DNA of 64,000 nt, taken from NCBI RefSeq assembly GCF_040954835.1, contig NC_090709.1:39548975-39612974 (forward strand). Direction: 5' to 3'. The position numbers and the translations under genes were made by a program. This stretch comes from Lepisosteus oculatus (taxonomy: Eukaryota; Chordata; Actinopteri; Semionotiformes; Lepisosteidae). A model generated the notes under the pieces. It made no database searches. It had not been told where the DNA came from and worked only from the letters and a program-made list of their open reading frames with translations. Below are positions 43,501 to 64,000 of the stretch, piece by piece (position 1 is the first letter of the stretch; every line of letters starts with the position of its first letter).

Positions 43501-43720
43501 TGACGTCACGATAGCGCCGCTAGCAGGGGGGACCCCTTCTCTGCTCCTTCTGATTGGTTAAAAAAGATGGCGATACTGCCGGGCAGCCAATGGGAATGGA
43601 GGTGGAGACCTAGGGGGCGGGAAGTAAAGTTCCATTTCCGCCCCTCAAAAAAAAAACAATTGCCGCAGTGCGGGTTCTGTTCCGGGTGAAGGGTCACCAC
43701 GTACCGCTGACTGTCCGGCC
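43501..43720. promoter_or_regulatory. Bidirectional NELFE/SKIC2 promoter
   Basis: A short non-repetitive gap separates two divergent housekeeping genes. Visible elements: a perfect CRE palindrome TGACGTCA at 43501-43508, an inverted CCAAT box (ATTGG) at 43553-43557, an AAGATGGCG (YY1-like) at 43564-43572, a CCAAT box at 43587-43591 and a GC box GGGGGCGG at 43613-43620. There is no TATA box. CCAAT, CRE and YY1 sites are typical of TATA-less divergent promoters. The SKIC2 ATG follows at 43721. Confidence 0.7.
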
Positions 43721-63554
<19,834 letters not shown>

Positions 63555-63559
63555 GGACA

Positions 63560-63880
63560 TCCAGGACAGGGGGGTCCGGCTGGACACTGGAGGACATCGA
63601 GGACACTGGGGACACAGAGACAGGGGGGTCCGGCTGGACACTGGAGGACATCGAGGACACTGGGGACACAGAGACAGGGGGGTCCGGCTGGACACTGGAG
63701 GACATCGAGGACACTGGGGACACAGAGACAGGGGGGTCCAGCTGGACACTGGAGGACACTGGGGACACAGAGACGGGAGGGTCCGGCTGGACACTGGAGG
63801 ACATCAGGGACACTGGGGACACAGAGACGGGGGGGTCAGGCTGGACACTGGAGGACACTGGGGACACTGGGGGACACTGG
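63560..63880 (+). repeat. 54-bp repeat in the SKIC2 3' UTR
   Basis: About six units of GGACACTGGAGGACATCGAG and GACACTGGGGACACAGAGAC start just after the stop codon. No AATAAA is visible before the window ends, so the 3' end of the mRNA is beyond it or uses a variant signal. Confidence 0.9.
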
Positions 63881-64000
63881 GAGTATCAGAAGGGTCGACA
63901 CTCTGGTTTGCTGAGGGTCACAGGGGGTTCACTGGGGGTCTCTGAGGCAGGGGGGCGGTGGGAGAGGAGAGGGGTGGACTGGTCCCGCCAGTCCGCGGAT

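Overview
The window is eukaryotic, intron-containing DNA from a ray-finned fish. The gene order is tandem complement factor B/C2-type genes, then NELFE on the minus strand, then SKIC2 (SKIV2L) on the plus strand. This is the order of the human MHC class III segment C2-CFB-NELFE-SKIV2L. A SINE with a 5S-rRNA-like module and the usual fish SINE body at about 16130-16740 supports fish. Retained class III linkage would fit a non-teleost such as a gar or bowfin, but the sequence alone does not decide the species.

Layout: (1) 1-12888, plus: last 13 coding exons of a first factor B/C2-like gene, entering inside its von Willebrand A (vWA) domain. (2) 12890-20203: intergenic DNA, mostly tandem repeats plus a SINE; no gene recognised. 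(3) 20204-37057, plus: a complete second factor B/C2-like gene, 18 coding exons and 767 codons (signal peptide, three CCP modules, vWA, serine protease). (4) 38119-42434, minus: NELFE, 10 coding exons and 337 codons, convergent with gene 3. (5) 43460-43721: compact shared promoter. (6) 43721-63554, plus: SKIC2, 29 coding exons and about 1260 codons, complete to its stop. All exon chains were assembled by eye. Splice phases close in every gene, and total lengths are close to the human proteins as I recall them (factor B 764, NELFE 380, SKIV2L 1246).

The two factor B/C2 genes encode zymogens of the C3/C5 convertase. NELFE is a subunit of the negative elongation factor that pauses RNA polymerase II. 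SKIC2 is the helicase of the Ski complex that feeds mRNA to the cytoplasmic exosome. They are neighbours by conserved synteny, not by a shared pathway.

The striking property of the window is repeat content. By my boundaries roughly 40 of 64 kb is tandem repeat, filling almost every intron. Some families recur in several introns and genes, nearly always in transcript-sense orientation and next to exons. Several carry splice-site-like sequence in every unit. At two SKIC2 exons the repeat unit contains the real 3' splice site plus the start of the exon. Others were seeded by LINE or tRNA-like SINE fragments. Nearly all long open reading frames in the window are shadows of these arrays.
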